From Campanula takesimana (Eukaryota; Streptophyta; Magnoliopsida; Asterales; Campanulaceae): a DNA stretch of 64,000 bases. Location of the stretch: NCBI GenBank assembly GCA_026119855.1, contig JAOWBW010001453.1:186001-250000 (forward strand), given 5' to 3'. Under the pieces are notes generated by a model. The model was not told the DNA's origin. It did not search any database and was given only the letters and a program-made list of their open reading frames with translations. Each line of letters starts with the position of its first letter. Position 1 is the stretch's first letter. Made by a program: the position numbers and the translations under genes. Positions 10,045 through 20,153 of this stretch are shown in pieces.

Positions 10045-11190
10045 ATGGCTAGAAGAAGAGCTGGTGAAGGCATCAGTGGGACTCAGAATCTTAACGGTCT
10101 AAGGGAAGAAAACCGTGCAGTGTTTCAGGGCAGGTTTGAAGCGGACGTGAAAGCAATTCATGACCAAGGGCCGAGAGAGGAACATGTAGCACCTCCGCGA
10201 TATGGGTTGGAGCAGTTCTTGAAGTTGAAACCAAGTGAGTACGACGGTGAGCCTGATGTGAAGAAGGCCGAGCTATGGATAGAATCGATGGAGAAAATCT
10301 ACGATGTCTTTGGTTGCACTGATGAGGATAGGGTTCTGTTTTCAGCTTATAAGCTCGTGGGGACTGCGGAACATTGGTGGAAGGCACTGAAGACCAGTTG
10401 GGATGCGACTCTTGTACCATATCCTTGGGAGTGGTTCGTGAGGAAATTCAAGGATCATTTTATCTCTCTAGTGAGTCAAAACCGGAAAGAGATCGAGTTT
10501 CTCAGCTTGGAGCAAGGCATGATGTCAGTAGCACAGTACTCAGCTAAGTTCACAAAAAATTAGCCAGGTGTTGTGAATACCTTGTGCGGACTGAGGAGCA
10601 GAAAGCGATGAGATTGATCAGGGGTTTGAAGACATCCATCCAGACTCAGCTTATAGCACAGCGGATTCAGACTTATCAGGATGCGGTGGATCTAGCCTAC
10701 TTGATTGAGCAGGATATTGGGGGAACACAAAAGGAAGACTGAGATGGTTAACCCGGGTAAGCAAGGAGGGCAGAGTAAGTCACAACAGCAACATTCGGAT
10801 AACAGAGGTAATTCTGGAGTGCAAACTCGATTCAGAAGGCAACTTCAAGGGCAACCAACAGTAGGAAATCAAGGTTCTAATAAGGGGACACGAAATGGGA
10901 AAGTCTGCAGCTACTGTCAGAGAAAAGGACACTCAGAAGACTAGTGTTGGAAGAAGCAAGGAAAATGTGTGAAGTGTGGTCAGTTGGGACACTTCGTTAA
11001 AGATTGTCCGAGGTTTAGAGTTCAGTCATCGGGGACAGGAACTGGAATACCACAGGGTCAGAAGAGGGATGCTTCGGGGAAGCCCAAATTTTCGGGTAGA
11101 GTATTTGCAATCAATCAGCACTCAGCGGGTGACTCATCAGTTTCAGGAGGTATTAATTTTGTGTCGAGAGAGCGAGCGCGCGCATTTTAG
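10045..11190 (+). pseudogene. Element C gag (chromovirus-like), frameshifted
   Basis: This is a capsid/nucleocapsid protein closely related to Element B gag. The ATG at 10045 (MARRRAGEG) matches the B start; an in-frame ATG at 10015 is upstream. The Gag core (KAELWIESMEKIYDVFGC, HWWKALK, FVRKFKDHF) is intact to about 10553. A frameshift follows near 10555, and the B-like continuation (RTEEQKAMR..IRGLKTSI) is in another frame until about 10740. The frame shifts again into a Q/G-rich linker and two zinc knuckles, CSYCQRKGHSEDxxC and CVKCGQLGHFVKDC (about 10970-11010). A TAG at 10942-10944 sits between them where B has CAG. It is non-functional. Confidence 0.85.
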
Positions 11191-11194
11191 GATC

Positions 11195-11450
11195 ATCGCA
11201 TTCTCATGTTTATGTGCATTTAGTTGCATTTATTTCTCCTGAGTCTTTGACTTATGTGTTGTCAGTGTCTACTCCTATGGAGGAGTGTAGGATGTCTGAT
11301 GGAGTCTTATGTGCTCATGTTGTGCTTAGAGGTAGATATAACTTACCTGCTAAATTTGTCATATTGCTATTATAAGATTTTGATGTTATTTTGAGAAGGA
11401 AAATGTCATGCTTTAGTCGATGGTCGTAGGAAAATTGTTACAACCTCTCT
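11195..11450 (+). pseudogene. Element C aspartic protease relic
   Basis: In one frame, with stops, the translation resembles the retropepsin region of Element B: SSHSHVYV, YVLSVSTPMEECR, DFDVIL and RRKIV appear in order. The segment containing the catalytic DxGS is not readable. After about 11450 I see no further similarity. Confidence 0.55.
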
Positions 11451-12572
11451 TCCCTTTTGCCTAAAATTGTTTGAGACCGTTCCTTTGCGTAGAGTTATAC
11501 CTATTTTTTTTATTTAAATCCGAGTATTTAGCTTCGGTCAAATTGTTGGGTGTAATTATCATTTGTAAGGTTTCCATTTTCTTCTGAATAGTACCCAGTG
11601 TTTGAGGAGGAGCTTGGGTTAAATTGGGTTGTTGTGGTACAAGGTTGTAATGCTAATATTTAGATCAATATCAATATTGTATCGGTTGGGTTATAGGAGT
11701 TGAGGATTCAATGAGGATCTCTTAAGGAAAATTTTGGTCACTTTTAGTAAATCTCCGTGAGTACATCGGGATTGATTAGTATGGAGGGATGCGTGAATTG
11801 TTATGGGTAATGAGTGTATGGTGGAATTTATAATCGATAATGGCGGTAAGCGTGTTAAGTTAGAAAGGACTAATAAGTACATTTTGGGAGAGTAACAATT
11901 TCTCGATCCATGTTAAAGGCATTTTGAATTTTGGTTAGATAGTGGTTCTATGGTCCTAAATCTCTCCTTGGTGGCGTTTCGCGATTTGGACCAAGGGTAT
12001 GTGAAGAAAGTTGAGTATCAATACTTGGGCATAATTAAAGAATATTGTGATTTGGTAATGGATCTATTGGAATGAGGCTAGCTAATTGGTTTATGATTTT
12101 GGTAGTACAATTGAGCTTAAGTATCATTAAGTTAATAAATGTATGCGTGAGGGACTAACTGGGGTTAGCTATTGAATTTAGGGTTCGTTGATTTCCTTTG
12201 GGTATATGAGCACGGATTATAACTTAAATGGGAGTTAGAGAAAATATTTTGAAGATGAAATTTGGATCGTTTTGCGGACTATTGAGTATATTGAATTGTT
12301 TAGGCTTCAAGACCGGATTAATGAAGGGATGAGAGTATAGCATAGATTTAAGTGGACACTTTGTACGAGGAATTTTGGGGTTTGTATGGTACTATTTATT
12401 TAAGGTGTTAACTCAAAGTGAAGACACTATAATGGTAATCCATAGTGATATAGCCATTTCGATGAATATGGTGGAAATAGAAATTTCTTTAGCCTTTTAT
12501 ATTTTAAAAGCTAATTAGGCTCGGGATGGTGATGTTTTGAATTTCTGGGGAATACTACTAAGTATGCGATTT
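11450..12572. other. Unrecognised AT-rich sequence
   Basis: No long open frame and no similarity to the RT, RNase H, integrase or LTR segments elsewhere in this window. It may be the decayed pol region of Element C or unrelated filler between C and the LTR fragment of B. I see no gene here. Confidence 0.5.
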
Positions 12573-12608
12573 ACAAAAGGAAACACCTTTACAAAAGGAA
12601 ACACCTTT
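12573..12608. repeat. 18-bp tandem duplication
   Basis: ACAAAAGGAAACACCTTT occurs twice in succession at the junction between the unrecognised region and the B-type LTR fragment. Each unit can fold (AAAGG..CCTTT). It could be filler DNA left by end joining. Confidence 0.8.
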
Positions 12609-12618
12609 GCAGTGTAAT

Positions 12619-12855
12619 TAAGTTACTAATGCAACTACATGACATGCTATGATGCAATAATCAATAATAAATCACATAGCACATAGCAATTATCATTTAA
12701 CAGATAGCAGCGGAAATAAACAATTAACAAAGGATATTAGCCAAGGTTTCCCAACTGAAATAACCAAATAAAGGTCGTTGCGCAGCTTCAATAATTAACA
12801 ATCAACATCTTCATGGTAGCATGAAAGCTTGAAGAGAACACCCCCGGTACCGGAA
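12619..12855 (-). repeat. Internal fragment of the 3' LTR of Element B
   Basis: Nearly identical to 29526-29765 within the intact B LTR, same orientation (cataGCATGTCATGTAG block, GGTACCGG end). It directly abuts the integrase/chromodomain end at 12856, with the beginning of the LTR missing. I read it as what remains of B's 3' LTR after deletion. Confidence 0.75.
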
Positions 12856-13835
12856 ATTTCCTCTCGATCTCATCTCGGAGCTCCAACGTCGACTCCTCGA
12901 TATTATGATTCCTCCAAAGGACTGTAACCAACGCAATGCTTTTGTTTCTCAACTCTTAGACTTTGGCATCGAGAATCCGAACATGTCGTTCCTCGTAAGT
13001 CATCTCCGGCTCTATATCCTCCGGTACCCTCGGTAAAACGTGCGATGGATCATGAATATACTTCCGAAGCATAGAAACGTGGAAAACATTATGTAATCGG
13101 TCCAAAGAAGATGGTAGCGCCAGACGGTAAGCTAGAAGTCCCACTTTCCCCAAAATCTCAAACGGACCTATAAACCTCGGAGCCAATTTGCCTTTCTTCC
13201 CGAACCTTCGAATACCCACCTTCGGAGATACTTTCAAGAACACAAAATCACCGGTCTGAAAACTAAGATCTCGCCTTCGGTTATCTGCATAGCTCTTATG
13301 TCGACTCTGGGCTGTTTTCAATCGATCCCGGATAAGTCTAACTTTCTCAACTGAATCCTGAAGCAAGTCAATACCCACGATCTTCGCTTCACCAACCTCA
13401 TCCCAACAAATAGGCGATCTACATTTCCTCCCATACAAGGCCTCATAAGGTGCCATCTCGATACTAGCCTGATAACTGTTATTGTAAGAGAATTCGACTA
13501 ATGGTAAATGTCTATCCCAAGAATCGGAAAAGTCTATCGAACAAGCTCGCAACATATCCTCCAAAATCTGAATGGTCTTCTCGGATTGACCGTCAGTCTG
13601 AGGGTGAAAAGCTGTACTGAATCGCAAATCTGTACCCAAAGCTTCCTGAAATGCCTTCCAGAATCTAGAAGTAAACCTCGGGTCGCGATCTGACACAATG
13701 CTAACCGAAACCCCATGCAATCTAACGATCTCATCGATATAAAGGGTCGCAAGCTTCTCCATCGAATATCTGATGTCAATAGGCAAGAAATGGGCACTCT
13801 TGGTCAATCTATCCACTATTACCCAAACACTGTCA
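12856..13835 (-). pseudogene. Element B integrase C-terminal part and chromodomain
   Basis: Integrase inserts the cDNA into the host genome. The open frame (12956-13816) begins inside the catalytic core just after the first acidic residue. The second acidic residue is in IVSDRDPRF and the glutamate in HPQTDGQSEKTIQ. The GPFEILGKVG..AYRLALP..HNVFHVSMLRKY module, typical of the C-terminus of chromovirus integrases, follows. A TAG at 12956-12958 interrupts it, and the same frame continues into a chromodomain-like tail (VLWRNHNIEEST.ELR) up to 12856. The HHCC finger and the first catalytic aspartate are lost in a deletion at about 13833. It belongs with the RNase H just upstream. Confidence 0.8.
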
Positions 13836-16505
13836 TACTTCCTTTATTCTTTGAATTAGGGTCGTAGACACCCTAATATTCGCAAAAATAGCCCCATGTC
13901 TCGATTCACGAGGACCCCAATCTCGAACATCCTCAAGCATCTTCCACTCTCGAACCATCATCGAAGCCACATAAGACTTTCTACTAATCGCATCGGCTAC
14001 CACATTCGCTTTTCCCGGGTGATAAGAAATCGTACAATCATAATCCTTCAACAATTCCATCCGTCGACGCTGTCGGTTATTCAATTCCTTTTGAGAGAAG
14101 AGGTATTTCAAACTCTTGTGATCGGTAAAAATCTCAAACTTCGCTCCATATAGGTAATGCTTCCACTTATGCAACGCAAAGACTATAGCCGCTAATTCCA
14201 TGTCGTGAGTAGGATAATTTTGTTCACTAGGGGTCAACTTCCTCGAAGCATAGGCAATCACCTTCCTGTTCTGCATCAAAACACAACCCAAACCCTCTTT
14301 CGAAGCATCACTATAAATTACTAAATCATCATTCCCATTAGGCAAGGTCAAGATCGGTGCGGTAGTCAACCTCTTCTTCAATTCCTCGAAACTCTTATCA
14401 CATTTCTCGGTCCACTCAAACGGGACATTCTTCCGGGTCAACTGAGTCATCGGAGTAGGATAATTCTGTGCTAGTTTGTCAGAGATAAGTCTCTTGACAT
14501 AAACTTCGCAACCCCAAATCCTCATGAAAGATAAGCTAGATTTCTTTCCACTCCACATCTCATATGGAGTCTTTGGAACCGATTTAGTTGGAACTTGATT
14601 TAGTGTGAAAGCAGCGGTTTCTAGGGCGTAACCCCAAAAGGATATTGGAAGATCAACTTGACTCATCATTGATCGAACCATGTCTAACAAAGTCCGATTC
14701 CTCCTTTCGGACACACCATTCCATTGTGGTGTTCCGGGTGGAGTCAATTGTGAAACTATTCCACAATTCTTTAGATGATCATCAAATTCTTGACTTAAGT
14801 ATTCTCCACCTCGATCTGATCGAAGTGCTTTTATACTTTTGCCAAGTTGTTTTTCTACTTCATTTTGAAATATTCTAAATATCTCAAATGCTTCACTTTT
14901 ATGTTTCATTAGGTAAACATACCCAAATCTACTATAATCATCAGTGAAGGTTATGAAGTATTGAAATCCTCCCCTAGCATTGCTACTTAATGGTCCGCAT
15001 ACATCGGAATGTATCAATCCCAATAAGTCGCTTGCCCTTTCACCCAACTTGGTAAAAGGTGTCTTAGTCATTTTTCCAAGAAGACACGACTCACAAGTAT
15101 CATACGACTCTAAGTCACATGAACCCAAAAGTCCGTCCCCATGGAGTTTTGAGATACGCTTCTCATTAATATGACCAAGACGGTAATGCCACAAATAAGT
15201 ATGATTTACATCATTAGGTTTAGATTTCTTATTTACATGATAGACATTATTTTCATTCTTGACATCCAAGATATAAAGGCCATTAAATGAATTAGCAATA
15301 CCATAAAGCACATCATTTAAATAAATAGAAAATTTCTTATTCTCAATAAGAAACTTAAAACCTTCATTATCCAAACAAGAAATTGAAATAATATTTCTGC
15401 TTAAATCCGGAACATGATAACAATTGTTCAAAACAAGAATTAATCCGGAAGGTAAAGTGACTTCATAAGTCCCTACGGCTAATGCAGCAACTCTTGCTCC
15501 ATTTCCCACACGTAGATCTACTTCACCTTCTTTAAGCAGTCTCCTATTCTTTAGTCCCTGCACATTTAGACAAATGTGAGAACCACATCCGGTATCCAAT
15601 ACCCAAGAATCAGTGGTAGAAAGGAGAATATCTATCATATAGATACCTGAAGTCGACGCAGCCTTGCTGCTCTTCTTCTTCTTTTGCTCTTCCAAGAAAT
15701 CCTTGCAATTACGTTTCCAATGACCAATTTCTTGACAATGGAAACAAATTGCATCCTTTTGTGTATCGGGTTTTGCCTCAGAAGCCTTGAAAACCTTTGC
15801 CTTGCTTATCTTGGGTTTGACAACTTTTGCCTTACCCTTGCTTTTGGCACCAGGCTTCTTCCCATCATGAACCAAGAGCACGGGAGAACCTTTCTCCACA
15901 ATTTTCATCTCTGCAGTTTTGAGCATCCCATGCAACTCAGAGAGATTCTTATCCATTCCATGCATGTTATAATTCATTACAAACTGATTATAACTTTTAG
16001 GCAATGAATTAAGAATGAGATCCGTGGCTAGCTCCAATGGGATTGGATAGCCAAGTTTCTCAAGGTGCTGTACATAACCTTTCATTTTAAGAAAGTGAGG
16101 ACTCTCTTGTTGCCCTTCATTCATTTTACTAGTAGTGAATGCAACAATGGTCTTGTACCTCTCTTGCCTAGATTGCTCTTGAAACATGGTTCTCAACTCC
16201 ACGCCTATCTCATAGGCTTCCAAATGTTCCAAACTTTGTTGGAGTTTTGAACACATAGCAGCAAGCATGAGACAACTTACATCTCTAGAATCATTACGAT
16301 GTTTCTTGTAATTGTCTCTTTCTACCCTAGGGGCAGTAGGCGGTGGTTCAGCGGGGAGAGGCCCATCGAGAATGTACAACTTATCCTCTTGCCTAAGAAC
16401 GATTCTTATGCTACGGATCCAATCCATAAAGTTGGTACCATTCTCTTCGAGCTTATCCTTCTCAATGATCTATCGCAACGACATTGATTGAGTGTTATTA
16501 GTCAT
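13833..16505 (-). CDS. Chimeric ORF: Copia gag-protease-integrase fused in frame to Gypsy RNase H
   Basis: The open frame 16427-13833 has 864 codons. The normal Copia ATG is at 16505, but a TAG at 16470-16472 (TCG in Copia 1) separates it from the rest. From about residue 1 to 655 it matches Copia 1: Gag, knuckle CFHCQEIGHWKRNC, protease DTGCGSH, pre-integrase HYRLGH..CESC and integrase core (HSDVCGP, TDDYSR, SDRGGEYL). At about 14463, after DKLAQ, it passes without a stop into Gypsy sequence: TPMTQLTRK, WTEKCDKSFEELKKRL, then RNase H with YSDAS, YASRKL, ELAA, FTDHKSLKYL and ADAISR. It ends at a second deletion joint near 13833. The fusion lacks any RT, and whether it is translated is unknown. 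Confidence 0.85.
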
Positions 16506-18057
16506 TATCTACAAATATGCAAAAATTTCCAAAATTCAATAAGTACCGATTTTCATTAAAGAGATAAATAATGTATTTTTCAAACAAAATACTCCCACTA
16601 AATTATATAACCTTCATATACATCCAATGTATAATATAATTTAAATGGGTTAAGATCCAACTTTAATTTAATTTCAAGTCCGCTAAGGCGGATTACACAA
16701 AATCAAATTAATTAGGTAGACAACTCTTGTCAATCATATCTCATATGACTCTTATTTCCTTTTATGAGATTCTTTAAGAAATCAAATTTCAAAAACATGT
16801 TAAACCTCATCTTTGCCTAGGCCCAAAACTGTTTTGACGCCCAATTAAGTCTAACCATTTTAAACGCATAGTTAATGTGTCCCGCTAGGGCGTGCCCACA
16901 TTATCTATCTTGCTTATACATAAATAAATTTAATGCACCTCGCTAGGGCGAATCTACATTAAAATCACTCATGTACTAACAAGTGTTTTAATCATGGCAT
17001 GGCAATAAAAGACTTAAAACTTTCTTGAAGGTTCATCACATATAGTATATAACACATTTATGAGCACATAATATAAACATGTTACACATCAAGTTTAGCC
17101 ACTAAATTAATCCCATTAATTTAAGCATGATATTTATGTGTCATTAGTTTCTCTATAATTATGAGGATGAGACTATTTCAACTTCGGTCATTATCTCCAA
17201 ATCAAGACAACAAGAAGTGCGGTCGAACTAAGCCATTAGGCAACCACAATCCCGCACTAATTCAAGAAACCAAGAAAGTAGTCCATGTGGCCGAAACTAA
17301 GCAATAGATGGTCTCGATGAACGTAGGCCAATTGCATTCACAATTCCACACGGATCTCCAATCATTGAATCAAGAACTTTGTTTCTCAATTTTAGCAATT
17401 ATGAACTCTTCATAATTCTAACTTCGATTTATCTTTGAAACTTTGATTGCGATCAAGTTTGGGAAACACAATCTCGATGAACGCAGATTAGCCATCCAAA
17501 CCTTGAACCAATCTTAGAATCACAAGACTAAAACAAATAGGAAAATCAAACCCCAAAATCCACACACAAACCAACTACCCAAAACCCATTCCAGATCAGC
17601 AGGTCTGGATTGGTTCTGTTACTGGTTTTGTTGAACCTCTCGAAAATTCCAAATTCTGATTTCAACCAAAATCAGACCTTCTGATCAACTTGTGCGGCCG
17701 CCCAAAACTCACTGTGCGGTCGCTCAAACATGTGCGGCCGCCCAAGTGATTTTGTGCGGTCGCCCAAACTGATCAGAATGTACAGAATTTTGAAGTTCGA
17801 AAATTTTGTCTCAAAATCGTTTTTCCCCGATTATTAAAACTTTGATCCAATCAAAAATTAATAATCAACAATTCTGAATCCACCATAATTTATTTATTGC
17901 GATTGAATCGTGCGATTAAAGTTGCAAAACAATAAACCACATAAAATCACAAAACACATAAACAACATATATTCCAATATTCAAATCATGCAAGGCACAT
18001 AAAAAATTTACATACACATAACATGATCCAAGTATTGAATTAATCAACATGAACGGG
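16506..18057 (-). other. Copia 2 leader (PBS to gag)
   Basis: This 1.55-kb non-coding leader is the counterpart of 46772-48306 in Copia 1. It contains a four-copy GC motif cluster (about 17693-17770; TGTGCGGCCGCCCA and TGTGCGGTCGCCCA types) and three short CGC-loop-GCG hairpins near 16676, 16880 and 16938. No ORF of note. Confidence 0.75.
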
Positions 18058-18069
18058 GCTCTGATACCA
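18058..18069 (-). other. Primer binding site of Copia 2
   Basis: TGGTATCAGAGC on the minus strand, one base from the LTR end: the usual initiator-methionine-tRNA PBS. Confidence 0.9.
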
Positions 18070-18070
18070 C

Positions 18071-19560
18071 TGTTGGGTTTCGTAGTAGCATGCGCAGCGG
18101 AATTTAGCATTTAAAATTTTGAAACCCAAAGCCATGGATCCGTTCGTATGATTAAATCAAATACAACATAAGAATAAAGGAATAAACTAACCCTTGATGG
18201 CTATCAAATTCTCTTGGTCTTTGGTGGAGGTTTGAAGAGTTGATCACGATCACAAAGCTTGAACACGAACTTTGAAGATGATGATTTTCACCCTCTAGCG
18301 GTATCCACACTTCGAACGAATATCAAAGGAGCTTCTTTGATCTTGGTTGCTAGACCAAATTGTAAAACACTTTTTCACAATCAAAAGAACTATATGGAAT
18401 TTATTTTGTGTATTATTTTGTTCCTCAACCAAGAATGTCTTGGAACAAAATAAACTCTCTCTCAAACTCTTTGAGACTCACAAAATCATTAGCTTAGAGT
18501 GCTGGCTAAATTTGGTCTTTTATACACAAGCATGACCTATTCCAAATAGGAAACTTGTGTCAAAATCCGTCCAAATTTCGTTTCCTAATCAAATTAGGAA
18601 TCTGCCACCCGACAGTACTGTGCGGCCGCCCAAAAACCTCTGTGCGGTCGCACAACTATCTGAAACAAAACTGGTACATTTCTGAGCTAAGTGTGCGGCC
18701 GCCCAGTCCATTATGTGCGGTCGCCCACTTCCCAGAAAGTCCAGAATTTCCAAAATTCCAATGTAGTCCTTTTAAAGATTCGTTCTATTGTGTGTGACCC
18801 TCTAGGATTATACTAAGTTGGCAATGGGTTCAAACATGAAACCATAAGATATGATTAGGTTCTAGCAAACCGTCATACCTACCCAAATAGTATAACTAGA
18901 TACAAGTTCGCATTCCTTTAGAATATGTCACAATCCCTTTGTCCACGATGTCATTGAACACAAGTCATGGTCAACAAGTCAACTTGTTTTGTTCAATACT
19001 TTCTCGATTCCGAATATGTTGATAATTCAAATGCTATTGATCCAATCAATCCATTTGAGTCCGGCCGAACATTTCATCAACATCATTCCTACGAGTGGCC
19101 CAAGCTTGACATCTCTCCGAGGAGGGACAAATCCATTTAGCTTATTATTCTTCCCAACGGGACTCCGATTATGCCAATCATACCCTTTATAACTACTCGG
19201 TTAAAAGTAGCGTTTGAATATGTCAACATAATGTTCATCAAGTGGAAGACTATAATAACTTCATGTCTAAGGATTCAAATGACATAACTAATATGAGATA
19301 TATGTACGACATAGACCATGACATAAATCTCATAGAGCGGGTCATGTCCAGTACCTTGTTCCAAACAAGTACCCATAAATCTAACATGATCATCCCATGA
19401 TCATTTAGCCTTTATACTAGTGCTTGACAAGTACTAGGGACGGAGATTATTATAAGTAAACATGAACAACAATAATAATCAAAACATCTCTTTATTGATA
19501 TGAAATAAATGATAACAATTACAACGTTTATTAAACGTGCCTAGGGCACCACTACCAACA
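18071..19560 (-). repeat. 5' LTR of Copia 2 (1,490 bp)
   Basis: On the minus strand it starts TGTTGGTAGTGGTGCC and ends ACCCAACA. It aligns along its length with the Copia 1 LTRs. U3 holds four GC motifs at 18619, 18641, 18691 and 18714 (two pairs with 22-23 bp spacing) upstream of a TATA box (TATAAAAGA on the minus strand near 18520). The LTR joins RNase H of Element 2 at 19561, which is the insertion point. The matching 3' LTR is missing. Confidence 0.92.
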
Positions 19561-20153
19561 CACTTCTAGTTCCGTGACGTTTCTTTCGAGAGCTGCTTCG
19601 AGCCCTGCTATCCATGCTTCGTACTCGGCAATGTTGTTGGTAGCTTCGAATTCCAGGCGTATGGCAATGGGAGTGTAGATGTCTTTTGGATCGACAAGCA
19701 ATACCCCTATACCAAAACCGTGTTTATTGGCGGCGCCATCGAAAAAAAGTTGCCACTTGTCTTCCTCGGTTGCAGTACAAATTAAATGCTCGTCGGGGAA
19801 CTGTACATCTTTCCCCTTCACTTCGTCACACGGGAATTCGGCAAGCTGGTCACTGAACACTTTCCCCCTGACGGATTTTAGTGTGACGTAAGTGATATCG
19901 TAGCCGGCGAGCATGAAGTACCATTTGGCTATTCTTGTTGACATGAAAGGCTTCTCGAAGATGTAGCGGAGCGGGTCTACCTTTGCTACTAGCTTGATCG
20001 GAAAAGCTTCCATATAGTGTTTGAGCTTTTGAGTGACCCAAACCAATGCTGCACATGACGTCTCTAAGACAGAGTAGTTCTTTTCGCCTCCTTGGAATCG
20101 GCGACTGACAAAATAAATGGCGTTCTCCTTTGTGTGAGATAAAGCAACAGAGG
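19561..20153 (-). pseudogene. Element 2 RNase H region, truncated by Copia 2
   Basis: RNase H degrades the RNA strand of RNA:DNA hybrids during reverse transcription. The first, Gypsy-type domain remnant (AIYFVSRRFQGGEKNYSVLE, about 20125-20065) is followed by a second, archaeal-like domain starting LFFDGAANKHGFG (about 19755), with LEFEATNNIAEYEAWIAGL carrying the glutamate. Dual RNase H domains are known from the Tat lineage. The frame is shifted relative to RT by a deletion near 20145, and the domain stops at the Copia LTR before its last aspartates. Confidence 0.8.

Noticed and set aside
12573..12608. 18-bp duplication as a target-site duplication
   Set aside because: Copies are adjacent with nothing between them, and these elements make 5-bp duplications.
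18058..18069. tRNA gene fragments at PBS sites
   Set aside because: Only 12-18 bases match a tRNA 3' end and they lie at LTR ends, so they are primer binding sites.
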